A stretch of DNA of 64,000 nt from Symbiodinium natans (GCA_905221605.1 CAJNDS010002309.1:436913-500912), one strand, 5' to 3'. Shown: positions 40,603-51,145, counted from the stretch's first letter. Translations and numbers: made by a program. The notes: generated from the letters alone by a model not told the origin.

Positions 40603-41509
40603 GTTTAGGGTTTAGGGTTGAGGGTTTAGAGTTTAGGGTTTAGGGGTTAGGGTTTAGGGTTTAGGGTTTAGAGTTTAGGGTTTAGGGATTAGGGTTTAGG
40701 GTTTAGGGTTATAACATAGTATATGCATAAACAAATGTGTATATATGTATATACACATGAAACCACCAGATTTAACATCAACACGCCTCCTAAAACAACA
40801 CATTACCGAAACCTGACAAGCCCCCCCCAATTGGCCCCAAAATCCCTAGAAGCAGTCAGTGTCTGGCTTCTTGTCAAACTCCGACGCAGGGCAAAGGTTG
40901 CCGTTTAGGGTTTAGGGGTTTAGGCTTTAGGGTTTAGGGTTTTGCTTGGAGTCACATCCACACGTCTTTGGAGGTTTGGTGTCCAGGGTCCTAGCGGATG
41001 GGATTTAAGGTTTCAGGTCTTGCAATCGGGGGTTTGGGGCTTACTTGTCCAGTTCAAAAATGCCCTCAGGGTCCATGCACCTAAATAGGGAGTACACGGG
41101 CCCTAAACCACCTCCTATATAAGTACGGCCTTTGGGGTCCGAGTATAAAGGGACTAAGGTAGATGGGTTTAGGGTTTAGGGTTTGGGGTTTGGGGTTTAG
41201 GGTCTAGGGTTTCGGGCTAGGGTGTAACAAACCCATGTTGGCGGCCTTTATTAACTAAGGGTTCGGGGTTTAGGGTTTAGGGCTTAGGGTTTAGGGTTTA
41301 GGGTTCAGGGCTTAGGGTTTAGGGTTTAGGGTTTAGGTTTTAGGGATTAGAGTCTAGGGTGCTGCCTTTGTTAACAGCCATGATATTAACCCCTCATAGA
41401 CCCCAGCATAACCTTTTCAGCCGGCACACGACACGCCGATGAACCCAAAACCCTAGTTCACCCTCATCCCAGAACTGTTTATAACCTACGCCCTGAACCC
41501 TTGACCTTT

Positions 41510-42425
41510 ATCAACCCTACACCTAAAACCTAAAAACCCTCAACCCTCAGCCCTACACCCTAAACCCTACACCCTAAACCCTAAACCTAAAACCCTCAAC
41601 CCTCAGCCCTACACCCTAAACCCTAAACCCTAAACCCTAAACCCTAAACCCTAAACCCTAAACCCTAAACCCTAAACCCTAAACCCCAAGACTTGAGAAA
41701 ACCAACCCCAAATCGCCAAACCCGAAACCTGCACCCCCAGGAGGCCTCCAGCGCGCCCTCCGGCTCAATTCGGGTGACTAGCTCGATGAACAGCCTTGAC
41801 AGCCCAGAAACCCCAAAACCCTCAACCCTAAAACCCTCAACCCTTAACCCTAAACCCTAAACCCTAAACCAAACCCTAAACCCTGAACCCCAAAACCCCT
41901 AAACCCAAAACCCTCAACCCTAAACCCTCAACCCTAAAACCCTAAACCCTTAACCCTAAACCCTGAACCCTGAACCCCAGAACCAAACCCTCAGCCCTGA
42001 ACCCCAAAACCCAAAAGCCCTACCACAAAGCAAACGGAACTGGACCCCAAAGGCCGCACACTCCCCAAAACCTAAACCCTAAACCCTGCACCCTACACCC
42101 TAGACCCCGAACCCCAGACCCTGAACTCTGAACCCTACACCCTAAACCCTAAACTCCAAACCCTAAACTCTGAACCCTACACCCCAAACCCCAAACCCTA
42201 ACCTCTGAACCCTACACCCTAAACCCCAAACCCTAAACTCAGAACCCTACGCCAAAGACCCTAAACAACTCTGAACCCTTTGCCTAAACCCCAAACCCTA
42301 AACTCTGAACCCTACACCCTAGACCCCAAACAACCCGAAACTCTGAACCCTATACCTAAACCCCATAACCCCAAACCCTAAACCCCAAACCCCAAACTCT
42401 GAACCCTAAACCCTAAACCCTCAAG
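41510..42425 (-). repeat. Degenerate CCCTAAA/CCCTCAA field with higher-order units
   Basis: Two levels are visible. A block CCCTCAACCCTCAGCCCTAC occurs twice at 41538 and 41595. From about 42060 a 35-50 bp unit CTCTGAACCCTACACCC plus CCCAAACCC recurs about eight times. The unit is built from telomere-type words, but the period is longer than the 7-mer. Confidence 0.8.
41729..41794 (-). CDS. Candidate exon
   Basis: GCTGTCAAG| leads into LFIELVTRIEPEGALEASWG and ends GGTGCAG|GTTTCGGG. Amphipathic helix. The donor is a telomere-type repeat variant. Both sites present. Confidence 0.52.
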
Positions 42426-42435
42426 AAAAAAGGCT

Positions 42436-42538
42436 TCAGAAAGTGCCAGGGCCCCCCGGCCAGATCGTTGTGTTGCGTCCCCGCACAATGTCAGTGGACT
42501 CCACACGCGCGTTTCTCAAGGCCTGGTTGACGGTTGAA
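42436..42538 (-). CDS. Candidate terminal exon
   Basis: The frame reads STVNQALRNARVESTDIVRG then RNTTIWPGGPGTF and TGA at 42436. Contains NTT. Possible acceptor CAACCAG| inside. Good protein character and an in-frame stop. Confidence 0.48.
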
Positions 42539-43149
42539 GGTGTCGGGCTCGGGTTGGTTTAGGTTTAGGGTTTAGGGCTTAGGCAAGGGTTTAGGGTTTT
42601 AGGGTTTAGGACAGGGCTCAAGGTTTAGGGAGTTTAGGGTCAAGGAGTCTAGGTTTTCGGGGTCTTGGGCTGCGGGCTGCGGGATTTAGAGCTTGGGGTT
42701 AGGACGTTTAGGGGTTTAGACGCAAGTTTTAGGAGTTTCGAGTTCAGCATTTGGGGTGTAAAACGCGGGATTCAGTCACCCTCGCATTCCCGTCTGCTAG
42801 GATTCAAGGAACCAGCTATCAAAAAAACAAAAAGCAGTCATAGTTCGTGCTTGCCATTTGCACCCAAAACCCTGAAACCCTAAAACCCTAAATCCGAAAC
42901 CCAAACCCCCAGCCCTAAGCCCTCGATCCCAGGGCTAAATCCTAAGCCCCAAACCCTAGACACCCCAAGCCCTTCAAACCCTAAACCTTAAACCCTGAAC
43001 CCTAAACCCTAAACCCTGAAAGCCAAACCCTAAACCCAAAACCCTAACCCTAAACCCTAAACCCTAAACCTTCTGTCCCATGGCTAAACACCAAACCCTA
43101 TGTCAAAAAAACACTAAGCCCTACATGCAAAACCCTTCGTCCTAAACCC

Positions 43150-43237
43150 GACTCAGAGGTCCTTTGACTTAGCACGTCTGCATAACAGTGTATCCCCTAG
43201 AAGCCCGAGTAGAATCCCCATAACCCACCTTGCAAAC
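43150..43237. mobile_element. Family J element, copy 3
   Basis: TTTGACTTAGCACGTCTGC, core GTAGAATCCCCATAACCC, right CACCTTGCAAACC. Same orientation as copy 1. Confidence 0.6.
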
Positions 43238-43329
43238 CCTAAACCCTAAACCCTAAACCCTAAACCCTAAGTTAACAGGGCTTCCAAATAAGGCCTCTGT
43301 CAGGGCTAAGCCAATCCTAAACCCTAAGC

Positions 43330-43525
43330 CCTGCACGCTACATGCTTAACCCTAAACCCAAGACCCCAACCCCCAAACCCTCAACCCTAAACCCTATAAA
43401 CCCTGAGCCCTGCACGCTACATGCTTAACCCTAAACCCGAGACCCCAACCCCCAAACCCTCAACCCTATAAACCCTTAACCCTAAACCCGAGACCCCAAC
43501 CCCCAAACCCTCAACCCTCAACCCT
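43330..43525 (-). repeat. 75-bp tandem duplication in CCCTAAA-derived sequence
   Basis: TGCACGCTACATGCTTAACC occurs at about 43333 and 43411, each followed by CCCAACCCCCAAACCCTC. The tail is present a third time near 43497. Confidence 0.82.
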
Positions 43526-43614
43526 AAACCCCTCTTTTCCAGGGCCCGCACGCGGATGGTTTTCGCTGGCGTGGAGGAGGCCACTGGCTTCGGATCGCTG
43601 CCCGTCCTTCGTCT
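43525..43614 (-). CDS. Candidate exon
   Basis: After a possible GTCTTGAG| acceptor the frame reads RRRTGSDPKPVASSTPAKTI then RVRALEKRG. Basic and Ser/Pro-rich, linker-like. It runs into CCCTAAA-type repeat without a clear donor. Confidence 0.4.
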
Positions 43615-44123
43615 CAAGACTCACTTGGGGAGGGCTGCGGAGTTTAGGGGCTTGGGGTTTGGGGTTTGGGGTTCAGGGTTTAGGGTTTGGGGTTAGGGGT
43701 TTAGTGGTTTAGGAGCTTGGGAGCTTGGGAGCTTAGGGTTCAGGGTACCCCAACCTCTCAGAGCTTGCGGGGATGAACTCTCACAGCTTGTAGGGTTTAG
43801 GGCTCAGGGCTTTAGGGGCATAGGAGCCTAGGGTTTAGGCGTTGAAAAGGTTTCGGGGACTTTGGAGTTTGGGGTTTGGATTGGTGTTTCATTTGCGATT
43901 CTTAAGTGCCACGAGGGGGGCTTCGAACTGGGGTGTCTGAGGTTTGGGGCTTTTGGGTCTAAGATCTATGGGGCTTCGGGTTCCAAAGTGGCAAAGCACT
44001 GGGCTTTGGCGCTTAGAATTTGTGGGGTTCAGGGTTTAGGATGTAGGGTTCAGGGCTTACATAGAGCTTAGGATGAGGGATCTAACGTCTAGGGCTTAGG
44101 GCGAGCCCAGACAACCCTTTCAA

Positions 44124-44235
44124 GGCCCCGTCCAACCATCCAGTTCCAGAATCGGCCCATGCCCGGCAGGCGCTATATTCGACCGCTACGAGGTGCCGCT
44201 GGAATATGAAGACCGCCGGCTCTGCCCTCAAACAG
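44124..44235 (+). CDS. Candidate plus-strand internal exon
   Basis: CCTTTCAAG| leads into GPVQPSSSRIGPCPAGAIFD then RYEVPLEYEDRRLCPQT, ending AAACAG|GTGAGC, a consensus donor. Strong on composition and splice signals, and on the strand opposite to most other exons. It belongs to a different gene or an inverted segment. Confidence 0.52.
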
Positions 44236-44369
44236 GTGAGCATCCTTAGGGTTTTAGGGTTTAAGGGCTTAGGTTTGAGGGTTGAGGGTTCTAGGGTTTT
44301 AGGGTCTTAGGGTTTTAGGGTTTTAGGGTCTTAGGGTTTTAGAGTTTTAGGGTTTTAGGGTTTGTCTCG

Positions 44370-44536
44370 TGGAACCCCGTGGTTCCTGCGACCGGCGGAC
44401 CGTGCAGCGTAACATCCTCTGGCCGTCTTGGCCTCATCCTCCCAGGGCTCGGCAACTTGTCCATGAACCCCTTCACAAAGTCTGAACTCATCCAAGTTTC
44501 GTCCCAGGCAGTTGTACAGACCACCGAGATTCAGCA
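44370..44536 (-). CDS. Candidate exon
   Basis: Two minus frames are open across 160 bp. One reads VCTTAWDETWMSSDFVKGFM then DKLPSPGRMRP. The other reads LGGLYNCLGRNLDEFRLCEG. Both look protein-like, so frame is unresolved. Flanked by TTTTAGGG variants. Confidence 0.38.
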
Positions 44537-44992
44537 ATTGCACCCTAAACCATAAACCCTAATCGCTACACCCAAAACCCTCATAGGGCATCATCCACCT
44601 TTGGCAATCGGGAAGACCATTTCAGGGTTCTTAAGGGTGTAGGGTTTAGGGTTTAGGGATTAGGGTTTAGCGTTTAGGGTTTAGGGTTTAGGCATATTGT
44701 TCTAGATCGGAGTTGCACGGGTGCAGGGCTTTGGGTTTTCGATTCAGGTTGAAGCCGTGAACCCAAAACAATAGACCCTAAAACGGGCTTAGGGGGTTTA
44801 GGTCCGTTCTGCACCAAGAACGAAAAAGGGTTTAGGAGTAGGGCCGCGGTTAGGGTTCAGGGTTTAGGGTTTAGGGCTTAGGGCTTAGAGCTTACGGCTT
44901 AGGGCTTAGGGCTTAGGGCTTAGGGTTTAGGGTTTAGGGTTTAGGGTTTAGGGTTTAGGGTTTAGGGTTTAGGGTAAACCCAAAATCTTCCG

Positions 44993-45068
44993 AAAAGCCC
45001 TCAACCCTCGCAGATTTGAGAACGAGCGGCTGGTTGAAGCCCCACTCGAACCACCACAACTGGCAAAG
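44993..45068 (-). CDS. Candidate exon, strand tentative
   Basis: TTTGCCAG| leads into LWWFEWGFNQPLVLKSAR on minus, aromatic like other minus islands. The plus strand is also open (RFENERLVEAPLEPPQLAKQ after CCTCGCAG|). Minus is favoured by style only. Confidence 0.33.
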
Positions 45069-45539
45069 CAAACTGTGCACGGGCTTGGGTGTGTGAAGGG
45101 TATAGGGTTTTAGGGTTTAGGGTTCAGGGTATAGGGTTTCGGGTTTAGGGTTTAGGGTTTAGGGTTTCATGCAAGGATTTCGGGTTTCTGGCCTGGGCTG
45201 GTGGGGTGGAGGGTCTAGAGATGCAGGGATGGGTGTCTTCCTTGAGCTCAGGGCCTTAAGGGTTTCGGGGCTTTGGGGGGCTAGTAGGGGTTTCCGGTTT
45301 AAGGGCTTCAGGGTTCAGGGTTCTAAACCCAAGAGTAGGAATAAAAAGGGTACCCTTTTTGGTTCAAATGGGCTTTTAACCCCAAACATGGATCTATCTC
45401 CTGAGAGAATCTTCTAGCAGAACTTCCGCCCCAACTCGGAAACCAGAAAAAAAAAAAAAAACAAGGTTGTTGGTTTAGACTAGCGACTTGGGGACAACAA
45501 ACGATCCTTGGTTAAGGAAAGAAGGGATTAAACACCAAG

Positions 45540-45650
45540 TGGGATTTTCCGAAAATAGGGGGCCATAGGGGGCCTCCAATATAGTTCCCAAAGAGTAGGA
45601 CCCCCTTAGAATAAGGACACCTAATATCGCAAATGTTTTTCAGGTGACGT
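45540..45650. mobile_element. Probable diverged family E element
   Basis: TTTTCCGAAAATAGGGGGCC on the left and CACCTAATATCGCAAATG on the right suggest a decayed copy. It lies about 25 bp left of family B copy 3. Confidence 0.5.
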
Positions 45651-45673
45651 TCTGCTCAGGTCCTTGATTCCCC

Positions 45674-45775
45674 CTGGTTCTTAGTAGGGAATGAGGGAGT
45701 TAGGGGCCCCGGGATATACACCGTTGAAGGGATTATGTAGGGTACCTCATTCCCTCATTCCCTACTAAGAACCAG
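45674..45775. mobile_element. Family B TIR element, copy 3, best preserved
   Basis: 102 bp. Perfect 25-bp terminal repeat starting CTGGTTCTTAGTAGGGAATG. No target duplication seen. It abuts the open frame of the exon 45776-45964 and provides GAACCAG| as a possible acceptor for the next exon. Confidence 0.88.
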
Positions 45776-45964
45776 CCAGTGATTCGCTTGTTGAGAACCT
45801 GGATGTCTGCAAAGCCTTTCTGGATCGCCTCCTGCATTTGGTCCTGCTTGCCAGACATGGCCTGCACCTGCTGCTGGAAGGCCTCTACCTGCTTCCCGAA
45901 GGTCTCTCTAAAGTTCTGCTCTGGGGAGAGGCCCTGCTGGTTGCCCAACGCCTTTCGCTGTTGG
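45776..45964 (-). CDS. Candidate Gln-rich coiled-coil exon ending at a family B element
   Basis: TCCTCCGGCTGGCAG| (pyrimidine-rich) leads into an open frame containing SPEQNFRETFGKQVEAFQQQ then VQAMSGKQDQMQEAIQKGFA. It is Gln/Glu/Lys-rich with heptad-like spacing. The frame ends within a few bases of the terminal repeat of the family B element at 45674-45775. Past the element, GNQGPEQN resembles GNQQGLSPEQN inside the exon. That suggests the element sits between exon parts or duplicated exons. Confidence 0.55.
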
Positions 45965-46002
45965 CTGCCAGCCGGAGGAGCAAAATGCACACGCAGGCAG
46001 GG

Positions 46003-46270
46003 TTTAGGGTTTAGGGTTTAGGGTTTAGGGTTTAGGGTTTAGGGTTTAGGGTTTAGGGTTTAGGGTTTAGGGTTTAGGGTTTAGGGTTTAGGGTTTAGGG
46101 TTTAGGGTTTAGGGTTTAGGGTTTAGGGGGTTTAGGGTTTAGGGTTTAGGGTTTAGGGTTTAGGGTTTAGGGTTTAGGGTTTAGGGTTTAGGGTTTAGGG
46201 TTTAGGGTTTAGGGTTTAGGGTTTAGGGTTTAGGGTTTAGGGTTTAGGGTTTAGGGTTTAGGGTTTAGGG
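46003..46270 (+). repeat. TTTAGGG array, about 38 units
   Basis: Nearly perfect, one TTTAGGGGG interruption. Lies on the acceptor side of the coiled-coil exon at 45776-45964. Confidence 0.96.
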
Positions 46271-46497
46271 ACCTCAATCAGTGGAAGGTGCAGAGGCCTG
46301 AGGGCTCTTCAGGGTTTGGGGTTCCAGGCTAAACCCTACACCCTGACCCCCAAACCCCAAACCCCAAACTCTAAACACTAAACCCTAAACCCTAAACCCT
46401 AAACCCGAAACCCTAAACCCTAAAACCTAAACCCTAAACCCTAAACCCTAAACCCTAAACCCTAAACCCTGAACCCTGAGCCCTAAGCAGGCGCAAG

Positions 46498-46545
46498 GTC
46501 GGCCTGTGGACTCTGCACGTGAGGGTAGGCCGGAACCTGCCAACA
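46498..46545 (-). CDS. Possible short exon
   Basis: TGTGTTGGCAG| leads into VPAYPHVQSPQADLAPA and a stop in the CCCTAAG tract. A good acceptor, but too short to trust. Confidence 0.27.
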
Positions 46546-46604
46546 CAGGCCCCGGGGCTGAGGAAGTTAGGGGCCAGTGGGGTAGAAAGCTCGGGGTTTA
46601 GGGT

Positions 46605-46940
46605 TTAGGGTTTAGGGTTTAGGGTTTAGGGTTTAGGGGTTAGGGGTTAGGGGTTAGGGGTTAGGGGTTAGGGGTTAGGGTTTAGGGTTTAGTGTTTAGG
46701 GTTCGGAGGGTTTAGGGTTTGGAGGGTTTAGGGTTTAGGGCTTTAGGGCTTTAGGGCTTTAGGGCTTTAGGGCTTTAGGGCTTTAGGGCTTTGGGGCTTT
46801 GGGGCTTTAGGGCTTTAGGGCTTTAGGGCTTTAGGGCTTTAGGGCTCTAGGGCTTTAGGGCTTTAGGGCTTTAGGGCTTTGGGGCTTTGGGGCTTTAGGG
46901 CTTTAGGGCTTTAGGGCTTTGGGGCTTTGGGGCTTTGGGG
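46605..46940 (+). repeat. TTTAGGG, then TTAGGGG, then TTTAGGGCT (9-bp) array
   Basis: Three successive homogeneous blocks. The last (46740-46935) has 9-bp units GGGCTTTAG with TTTGGGGCT variants. Confidence 0.92.
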
Positions 46941-47037
46941 CTGTAGGCTTTAGGCTTTGGGGTGGTTTCAGGGGTTAGGGTTTGTGAAGTTGTGGGGTGG
47001 AGGGCTGTCAGGGTTTAAGGTTTAGGGTTTAGGGTTC

Positions 47038-47126
47038 AGGGTTTAGGGCTTAGGGCTTAGGGCTTAGGGCTTAGGGCTTAGGGCTTAGGGCTTAGGGCTT
47101 AGGGCTTAGGGCTTAGGGCTTAGGGT
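47038..47126 (+). repeat. TTAGGGC (7-bp) array
   Basis: About 11 perfect GGGCTTA units, a C-for-T variant of TTTAGGG. The same variant forms runs at 25338-25378 and 37697-37750. Confidence 0.92.
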
Positions 47127-47196
47127 TTAGGGTAAGGCTTGGGGGCTCCATCCCCGAAGTGATGAAGGTGAAATCGGAAGGATACATCGTCATTTC

Positions 47197-47297
47197 TTGG
47201 GGTGTTGCCCCTTCTACCAACAGTCCTTAATGGGGATTACAATAGGGGTACTATAATCCCTATTCAGGAACTGTTAGTATAAGGGGGAACAACCCAA
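47197..47297. mobile_element. Family A TIR element, copy 3, nested in family E
   Basis: 101 bp. Perfect 8-bp duplication GTCATTTC at 47189-47196 and 47298-47305. The right copy is also the first 8 bases of the family E element, so A inserted at E's tip after E was in place. Confidence 0.9.
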
Positions 47298-47392
47298 GTC
47301 ATTTCTCGAAAATAGGGTCCCTTTTGGGGGCTACTAGTACAAGGCGGCCTCTGCGAGTTAGGGTAAAAAGGGACCCTAATCTCGAGAAGTGA
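47298..47392. mobile_element. Family E TIR element, copy 1
   Basis: 95 bp. Arms GTCATTTCTCGAAAATAGGG and CCCTAATCTCGAGAAGTGAC. Interrupted at its left tip by family A copy 3. GACTTGTGACTTGTGACTTG follows nearby at 47412. Confidence 0.82.
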
Positions 47393-47726
47393 CCACATCA
47401 GCAAATGATGCGACTTGTGACTTGTGACTTGTGTGGAATTTGGCATCATGGCAAACACAGTAAACGCATGCGGTACAAGAGGCCTATGAGAAGGAACATA
47501 AACAACATACCTATACTGAACTTGGAACCCTAGCAAAAACATAATTTCAGCTGTTACTTAGGAATTGTAGTACCCAAAAAAACACAAATTATCCCCGAGT
47601 ATCCTTAAGACGCAAAATGTTTAGACCGTAGACTCTAACTGTAACCACATAGACAGTCACTACGCTGGCAAGACGCCTATCTGATATCCACATACTCCTC
47701 CTCTTTCCGTTCCAAGAGGAGCTTGA

Positions 47727-47966
47727 CATCTGGCTTTTCGTGGCGGTACTTGCGCTTCGGGTGCAGGATGACGACGCTGCTTCCCAAGTTGCAACAGGCT
47801 GTCAAGGAACGAAGCACCAATCGTCAATTGACACGCGCACTTGCGAATTGCAGCGCCTTTGGGCCAGCGCTTGCGGGCATCCTCCGTGCCCGGAAATTGC
47901 CTGATGCCTTGCAACTCCTTGCAGCCGACGTCTCTAGCTTCGCGAGCCCCGTACTAGTTCCAACTA
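47727..47966 (+). CDS. Candidate plus-strand exon, all-helical
   Basis: After GGGTGCAG| the frame from ATG 47768 reads MTTLLPKLQQAVKERSTNRQ, LTRALANCSAFGPALAGILR, then ARKLPDALQLLAADV. Repeated A-L-x-x-L spacing and NRQLTRALANC suggest helical-hairpin repeats of PPR type, but one degenerate copy is not enough to call it. A minus frame is also open and less convincing. Confidence 0.42.
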
Positions 47967-48364
47967 CGTATGGTAAGGAATCTAGTAAAGAAGAGATCCA
48001 ATAAGCATAACTCCCTGAACCGTAGGCACTACATCCGAAACCCTAAATCCTCAACCCTTACCCCTAAACCCTTAACCCGAAACCCTAAGCCCTAAACCCT
48101 AAACCCTACGCCCTAAACCCTAAACCCGAAACCCTACATTGAGTTCTCAACCCCGAGGCACCTTCAAATCGGGCCCCCACTTCGGGGAAACAGCCGGACT
48201 TTGGTCCCTAAGGGTTTAGGGTTTAGGGTTTAGGGTTTAGGGTTTAGGGTTTAGGGTTTAGGGTTTAGGGTTTAGGGTTTAGGGTTTAGGGTTAGGGTTT
48301 AGGGTTTAGGGTTTAGGGTTTAGGGCTTCAGCTTTCGGGTTGAGGGTTCAGGGTTTCGGGTCTA

Positions 48365-48465
48365 GGTTTAGAAATAAAAAACGGGTGCCCTTGTTGGTTC
48401 AAAAAGGGCTTCTACGGGAGCCCAAACCCTACATAAAGGGAATTATTGCCAATTCTGGGCCCCAG
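48365..48465. mobile_element. Family F-like element without a telomere core
   Basis: AAATAAAAAACGGGTGCCCTTG, GGTTCAAAAAGGGCTTC and AAAGGGAATTATTGCC match family F arms. Only one CCCAAACCCT is inside. A second short relative lies at 45325-45385 (CCCAAGAGTAGGAATAAAAA then GGGTACCCTTTTTGGTTC). Confidence 0.55.
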
Positions 48466-48815
48466 GAAGGAAGCCAGGTTTTCAAATAACTTGAATGTTT
48501 TGGGCGCTTGTGGTCCTTGGGGCAGATTGGGGGTTTTAGGGCTGAGGGTTGTTGAGGGCTTAGTCGCAAGGGCTCGGGGCAGAGGGGCTTTAGCGTTTTG
48601 GGTGGGAAGTTTAGGGTTTAGGGTTCAGGGTTTAGGCTTCAGGCTTTAGGGTAAAGGGTATCGGGCTCAGGGTTGGCCAAAGAGACCTGTACCACTGGGC
48701 TACCCGGATGTTCTCCAGGTAGTTACATGGTCCCTGAATATTGACAATGAACAGGGCATCCCTGACACACCCCTTAAAAACCCTATGCAACCCAAGGGCC
48801 CATACTTCCTAAAAC

Positions 48816-48907
48816 CTGCGGACTTCCTGGACAGACGCGGCCTCAACCAGCGTGCGCAGCATGTACGCCTCGCCGGCCACGTACCTGACCAGCTCGTTTC
48901 TTCCTAC
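48816..48907 (-). CDS. Candidate internal exon
   Basis: GGTGGCAG| leads into GRNELVRYVAGEAYMLRTLV then EAASVQEVR, ending TCCGCAG|GTTTTAGG. Both splice sites are clear and the composition is amphipathic helix. One of the better calls. Confidence 0.55.
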
Positions 48908-49054
48908 CTGCCACCCAACAACTGAATGTTAGTTACCTTCGTTCGCTTCTAAGGGTGCTTAGGGCTTTGGGTTTAGGGTTTTTGGGTTCTAGGGTTTAGG
49001 GCTTAGGGTTTAAAAGGGTATTGCTATGAAAGTCACCTACGCGGAAACCCTGAA

Positions 49055-49406
49055 CCATTCCCTTCCTTGAACCCCCATCCCTTAAGAACCCTAGAAAAGC
49101 CCCACGGTATGCCGACCGAAGGAATGCTTGTGAGTTTAGTCGGGGGTCTCCGTGCGGAAACAAAGCTTGCGCAAGCTTCTCAAGCTTCAGAGGTGCTGCT
49201 TGCAATAACTGCAATTCCGGCTCCAGGAAAATGAGGCTGCCTCCCTCGCAGCTCTTCCTTGCAGTGGTGAAGTGCAAGAAGCAGCACACAGACTTGTTCA
49301 TGTCGAGGGTGATGTTCGTGGTCGGTGGCTCCCCCCCGAACACAGCTGTGACACCCTGACGATGACCCTTGTATTCCATTGGAGGATCTCGCAACCCAAG
49401 AGGCAC
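49055..49406 (-). CDS. Candidate long exon
   Basis: One frame is open for over 115 codons without low complexity: TTNITLDMNKSVCCFLHFTT, ARKSCEGGSLIFLEPELQLL, then PLKLEKLAQALFPHG. It is helical and Leu-rich in the middle. The ATG at 49406 may be internal. No family recognised. Longest protein-like frame after the WD40 gene. Confidence 0.45.
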
Positions 49407-49465
49407 AACCTTGAGGGTCCAAGGTACGAACCCTTGTCTAGGGGTGCAGCGGTTTACGGTTTAGG

Positions 49466-49568
49466 TTGTAATGTTCCCCCTTCTACTAACAGTCCATTTG
49501 TGGTTATAGTAATTATCCCCGGTTATAGTCCCTACTAAGGACTGTTAGTATGGGGGGGAACATTGGAA
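49466..49568. mobile_element. Family A TIR element, copy 4
   Basis: 103 bp with TTCTACTAACAGTCC and GGACTGTTAGTA arms. Flanks GGTTTAGG and GGTTTAGA match at 7 of 8. The target was telomere-type repeat. Confidence 0.85.
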
Positions 49569-50111
49569 GGTTTAGAGTTTTCGGGGCTTAGGGTTTCGTG
49601 GTTAGTCTTTGCTAGGGGGCTTTCTTCTTAAAGGAGGAGTTATTGACACACAAAGTTCAGAGACCGCAGCTAGGCGTCAACATGAGGCAAGGCGAGTGCT
49701 TCCTGCATCGGGCAAGCCCTCAGCAGGATCGACCCTAAACCCTAAGCCCAAAACCCGAAACCCAAAACCCCAAACCCTAAACCCTAAACCCTAAACCCCA
49801 AACCCTAAACCCTAAACCCTAAACCCTTAAAGCTTTAGGGGTACAACCCTCGGGGTCCAAACCCTGACAACCAAGCCCCGCAGCTGAGGGAACCGCACGG
49901 GCCCCTGCGCATTGGGGCCGTTGGTCTTTTGGGTTTAGGGTTTAGGGTTTGGGGATTGGGGCTTAGGGTTTAGGATTCAGGGTTTCGGGCTCGGGGTGTA
50001 ATTAGGTTCGGGGGTGGGGTCTAGGGCAGTCTAGGGCACAAGCCCCCCAAAAACCCCAACCCTCAACCCTAAACCCTAAACCCCAAACCCAAAAAAAGCC
50101 GAAACCGGTGC

Positions 50112-50197
50112 GCACGTGTCGTAGTTGGGCCAGACGATCACGTTCGCCGAGTCCGCGCTGGGAAAGGGCGGAACTGCTCCTGGTAGCTCGGCAGTCC
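50112..50197 (-). CDS. Candidate exon
   Basis: The frame reads ELPGAVPPFPSADSANVIVW then PNYDTCAPV. NVIVWPN recalls WVIVTNP at 8207-8277. Edges are set by the flanking arrays. Confidence 0.42.
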
Positions 50198-50967
50198 TCA
50201 GAGTCTTGGGGTTTAGGGTTTTGGGTTTAGGGTTTAGGGTTTTGGGCTTAGGGTTTTGGGTTTAGGGTTTTGGGTTTAGGGTTTCTAAACCCCTAAGGGC
50301 ATTAGGGGTTTAGAGCTCAGGGTTGAGAGATCAGTGCGTAGGGACGTTGGGCTTATAGATGAGGTTGCCCGGTACCCTGGTAAGAAAAAAGGAGTTCTCT
50401 GGAACCCTCAACCCTGACAATAAGGGCAAGTACAGGCTTTAGGATACTCAACGCATCAAGCTCAAAACCCCCCCCCCCCCGGAAAAAAACGAAGCCCCGA
50501 ACTCAGAAACCCTAAGCACTGACCTCAAAACCCTGAACCCTAAAATGCCAACCCTAACCCCTAAACCCCAAACCCCAAACCCTAAACCCTAAACTCCCAA
50601 CCCTAAACCCTCAACTCCAGCCCGAACCCCTGCACTAGTCAAAACCCTAAGCCCAAAATCCCTAACGCCGAAACCAGGGCTCAGGGTTTAGGGTTTAGGG
50701 TTTAGGGTTTTTCAGCTCCTGGGCCGAATGAAACCTCGGGGTTCCGGTTGGGGTTTCAGGGTTTAGGGTTTAGGGTTTGGGGGTTTAGGGTTTTAGGGGT
50801 TTAGGTGTTTAGGGGTGTAGGGTTTTAGGGTTTAGGGTTTAGGGTTTAGGGATTAGGGTTTAGGGTTGATCGACTCCAGGCGGCCTGGGACTCCAGGGTT
50901 CCTTGTCCTTCCCTTCGGGACAGTGATGATGCTAGAAGCTGGTAGCTCTAATAAACCCGAGACCCGA

Positions 50968-51145
50968 AAACCTAAACCCCTAAACCCCTAAACCCCTAGA
51001 CCCCTAGACCCCTAAACCCCTACACCCCTAAACCCCTAAACCCCTAAACCCCTAAACCCCTAAACCCCTACACCCCTAAACCCCTAAACCCCTAAACCCC
51101 TAAACCCCTAAACCCCTAAACCCCTAAGCCCCTAAACCCCTAAAC
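50968..51145 (-). repeat. CCCCTAAA (8-bp) array
   Basis: About 22 units of the 8-mer, the complement of the TTTAGGGG form seen at 19685-19825 and 63908-64000. Confidence 0.93.

Noticed and set aside
45446-45466. Poly-A run as a retroposon tail
   Set aside because: A 15-A run without a body, polyadenylation signal or target duplication that I can see.
47727-47966. Firm PPR-protein call
   Set aside because: Only one vague helical hairpin. The 35-residue PPR signature does not repeat, so left as an unnamed exon.
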